From: Thalassotalea marina
GTDB taxonomy: Bacteria > Pseudomonadota > Gammaproteobacteria > Enterobacterales > Alteromonadaceae
Length of the DNA stretch: 64,000 bases
Reading direction: 5' to 3'
NCBI RefSeq assembly: GCF_014656435.1
Contig: NZ_BNCK01000007.1
Location: 237,179-301,178, forward strand
The position numbers and the translations under genes are program-made. Below, in pieces: positions 63,814 through 64,000 of this stretch; position 1 is the stretch's first letter, and each line of letters starts with the position of its first letter. The notes beneath the pieces were generated by a model. That model searched no databases and had not been told where the DNA came from. It saw only the letters and a list, made by a program, of their open reading frames with translations.

Positions 63814-63898
63814 TGGTGGAGGGAGGTGGATTCGAACCACCGAAGGCGGAGCCGTCAGATTTACAGTCTGATCCCTTTGGCCACTCGGGAACCCCTCC
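63814..63898 (-). tRNA. tRNA-Tyr (anticodon GUA)
   Basis: An 85-nt class II tRNA with encoded CCA. Acceptor GGAGGGG/UCCCUCC, D-arm with CCCGAGUGG, anticodon loop CUGUAAA holding GUA, long variable arm, T-arm GGUGG-UUCGAAU-CCACC. The gene lies between a 5S-like element and a terminator, so it may be cotranscribed with an rRNA operon to the right. Confidence 0.96.
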
Positions 63899-63908
63899 AA
63901 AACGGTTT

Positions 63909-63930
63909 GAACCCAGCGTAAGCTGGGTTC
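63909..63930. terminator. Hairpin between 5S-like element and tRNA-Tyr
   Basis: GAACCCAGC/GCTGGGTTC perfect arms with a four-base loop and no T-run; likely a processing or spacer hairpin. Confidence 0.5.
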
Positions 63931-63939
63931 GAAATAAAA

Positions 63940-63996
63940 GCTTAGCGATGTCCTACTCTCACATGGGAACTTTCTACAACGCTATTGTCGCTAAGC
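63940..63996 (-). pseudogene. 5S rRNA-like element with the central part deleted
   Basis: Minus strand begins GCTTAGCGACAATAGCG, like a 5S 5' end, then jumps to CCCATGTGAGAGTAGGACAT and CGCTAAGC, the 5S 3' end. The total is 57 nt against 115-120 for 5S. The terminal helix GCTTAGCG/CGCTAAGC is perfect. A pseudogene or a small stable RNA. Confidence 0.7.
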
Positions 63997-64000
63997 ATAA

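Noticed and set aside
63668..63871. Plus-strand ORF of 67 codons through the tRNA spacer
   Set aside because: Antisense to tRNA-Tyr, with terminators inside; not a gene.
63694..63900. Minus-strand ORF of 68 codons over tRNA-Tyr
   Set aside because: It is the translated tRNA gene and terminator, a common spurious call.

Overview
The window reads as a chromosomal segment of a marine, low-GC gammaproteobacterium of the Alteromonadales, most likely Colwelliaceae (Thalassotalea/Colwellia-like). That is an inference from gene content and protein style: a large TonB-dependent receptor, S9 and M61 peptidases, many chemotaxis and c-di-GMP proteins, and a DcaP-like porin. No phage, transposase, CRISPR array or origin is visible.

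Layout. 1-9.7 kb is housekeeping and stress genes: the tail of tex, an Aer-like chemoreceptor, a porin, a dipeptidyl peptidase IV-like S9 peptidase, a DksA-type zinc finger protein with a YdcH-type protein, a tight minus-strand operon (mini beta-propeller, VOC protein, P-loop kinase, GFA protein), then a small Cys protein with peroxiredoxin, and ferritin. 9.7-18.8 kb holds a YhiN-type flavoprotein, a lipoprotein serine hydrolase, an OmpR-type two-component system with a secreted DUF4440 protein, an NHL propeller protein, two LysR regulators, a YciI protein and a 50-residue small ORF.

18.8-30.0 kb and 51.9-59.1 kb carry the most interesting content: two paralogous export modules. Each has a membrane-fusion (HlyD-like) protein, a LolD/MacB-type ATPase, one or two 8-TM duplicated FtsX-type permeases, an NtrC-type sigma-54 activator with GAFTDA in place of GAFTGA, and a membrane histidine kinase. 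Good -24/-12 promoters precede the regulator and the exporter of module 1, and a weaker one precedes module 2. This suggests a kinase - activator - sigma-54 - exporter circuit present twice, plausibly an envelope-stress or peptide/lipid efflux system. A cytochrome c' and a cytochrome b561 sit inside module 1.

30-51.9 kb: an M61 peptidase, an AraC regulator, a membrane protein with a degenerate GGDEF, a Pho-box-preceded TonB receptor with a lipoprotein metallophosphatase (phosphate scavenging), a second AraC regulator, proline iminopeptidase, a Cache chemoreceptor, a LacI/GPH symporter/GH1 beta-glucosidase utilisation cluster with a LacI-type operator, a GAF-PAS-GGDEF-EAL protein, an AIM24 protein, DsbA and a solute-binding protein. 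59.1-64 kb: thioesterase, YaiI, RhlE, a receiver-TPR protein lacking the phospho-acceptor Asp, then tRNA-Tyr with a duplicated 3' end, and a 57-nt 5S-rRNA-like remnant at the right edge (an rRNA operon may lie beyond).
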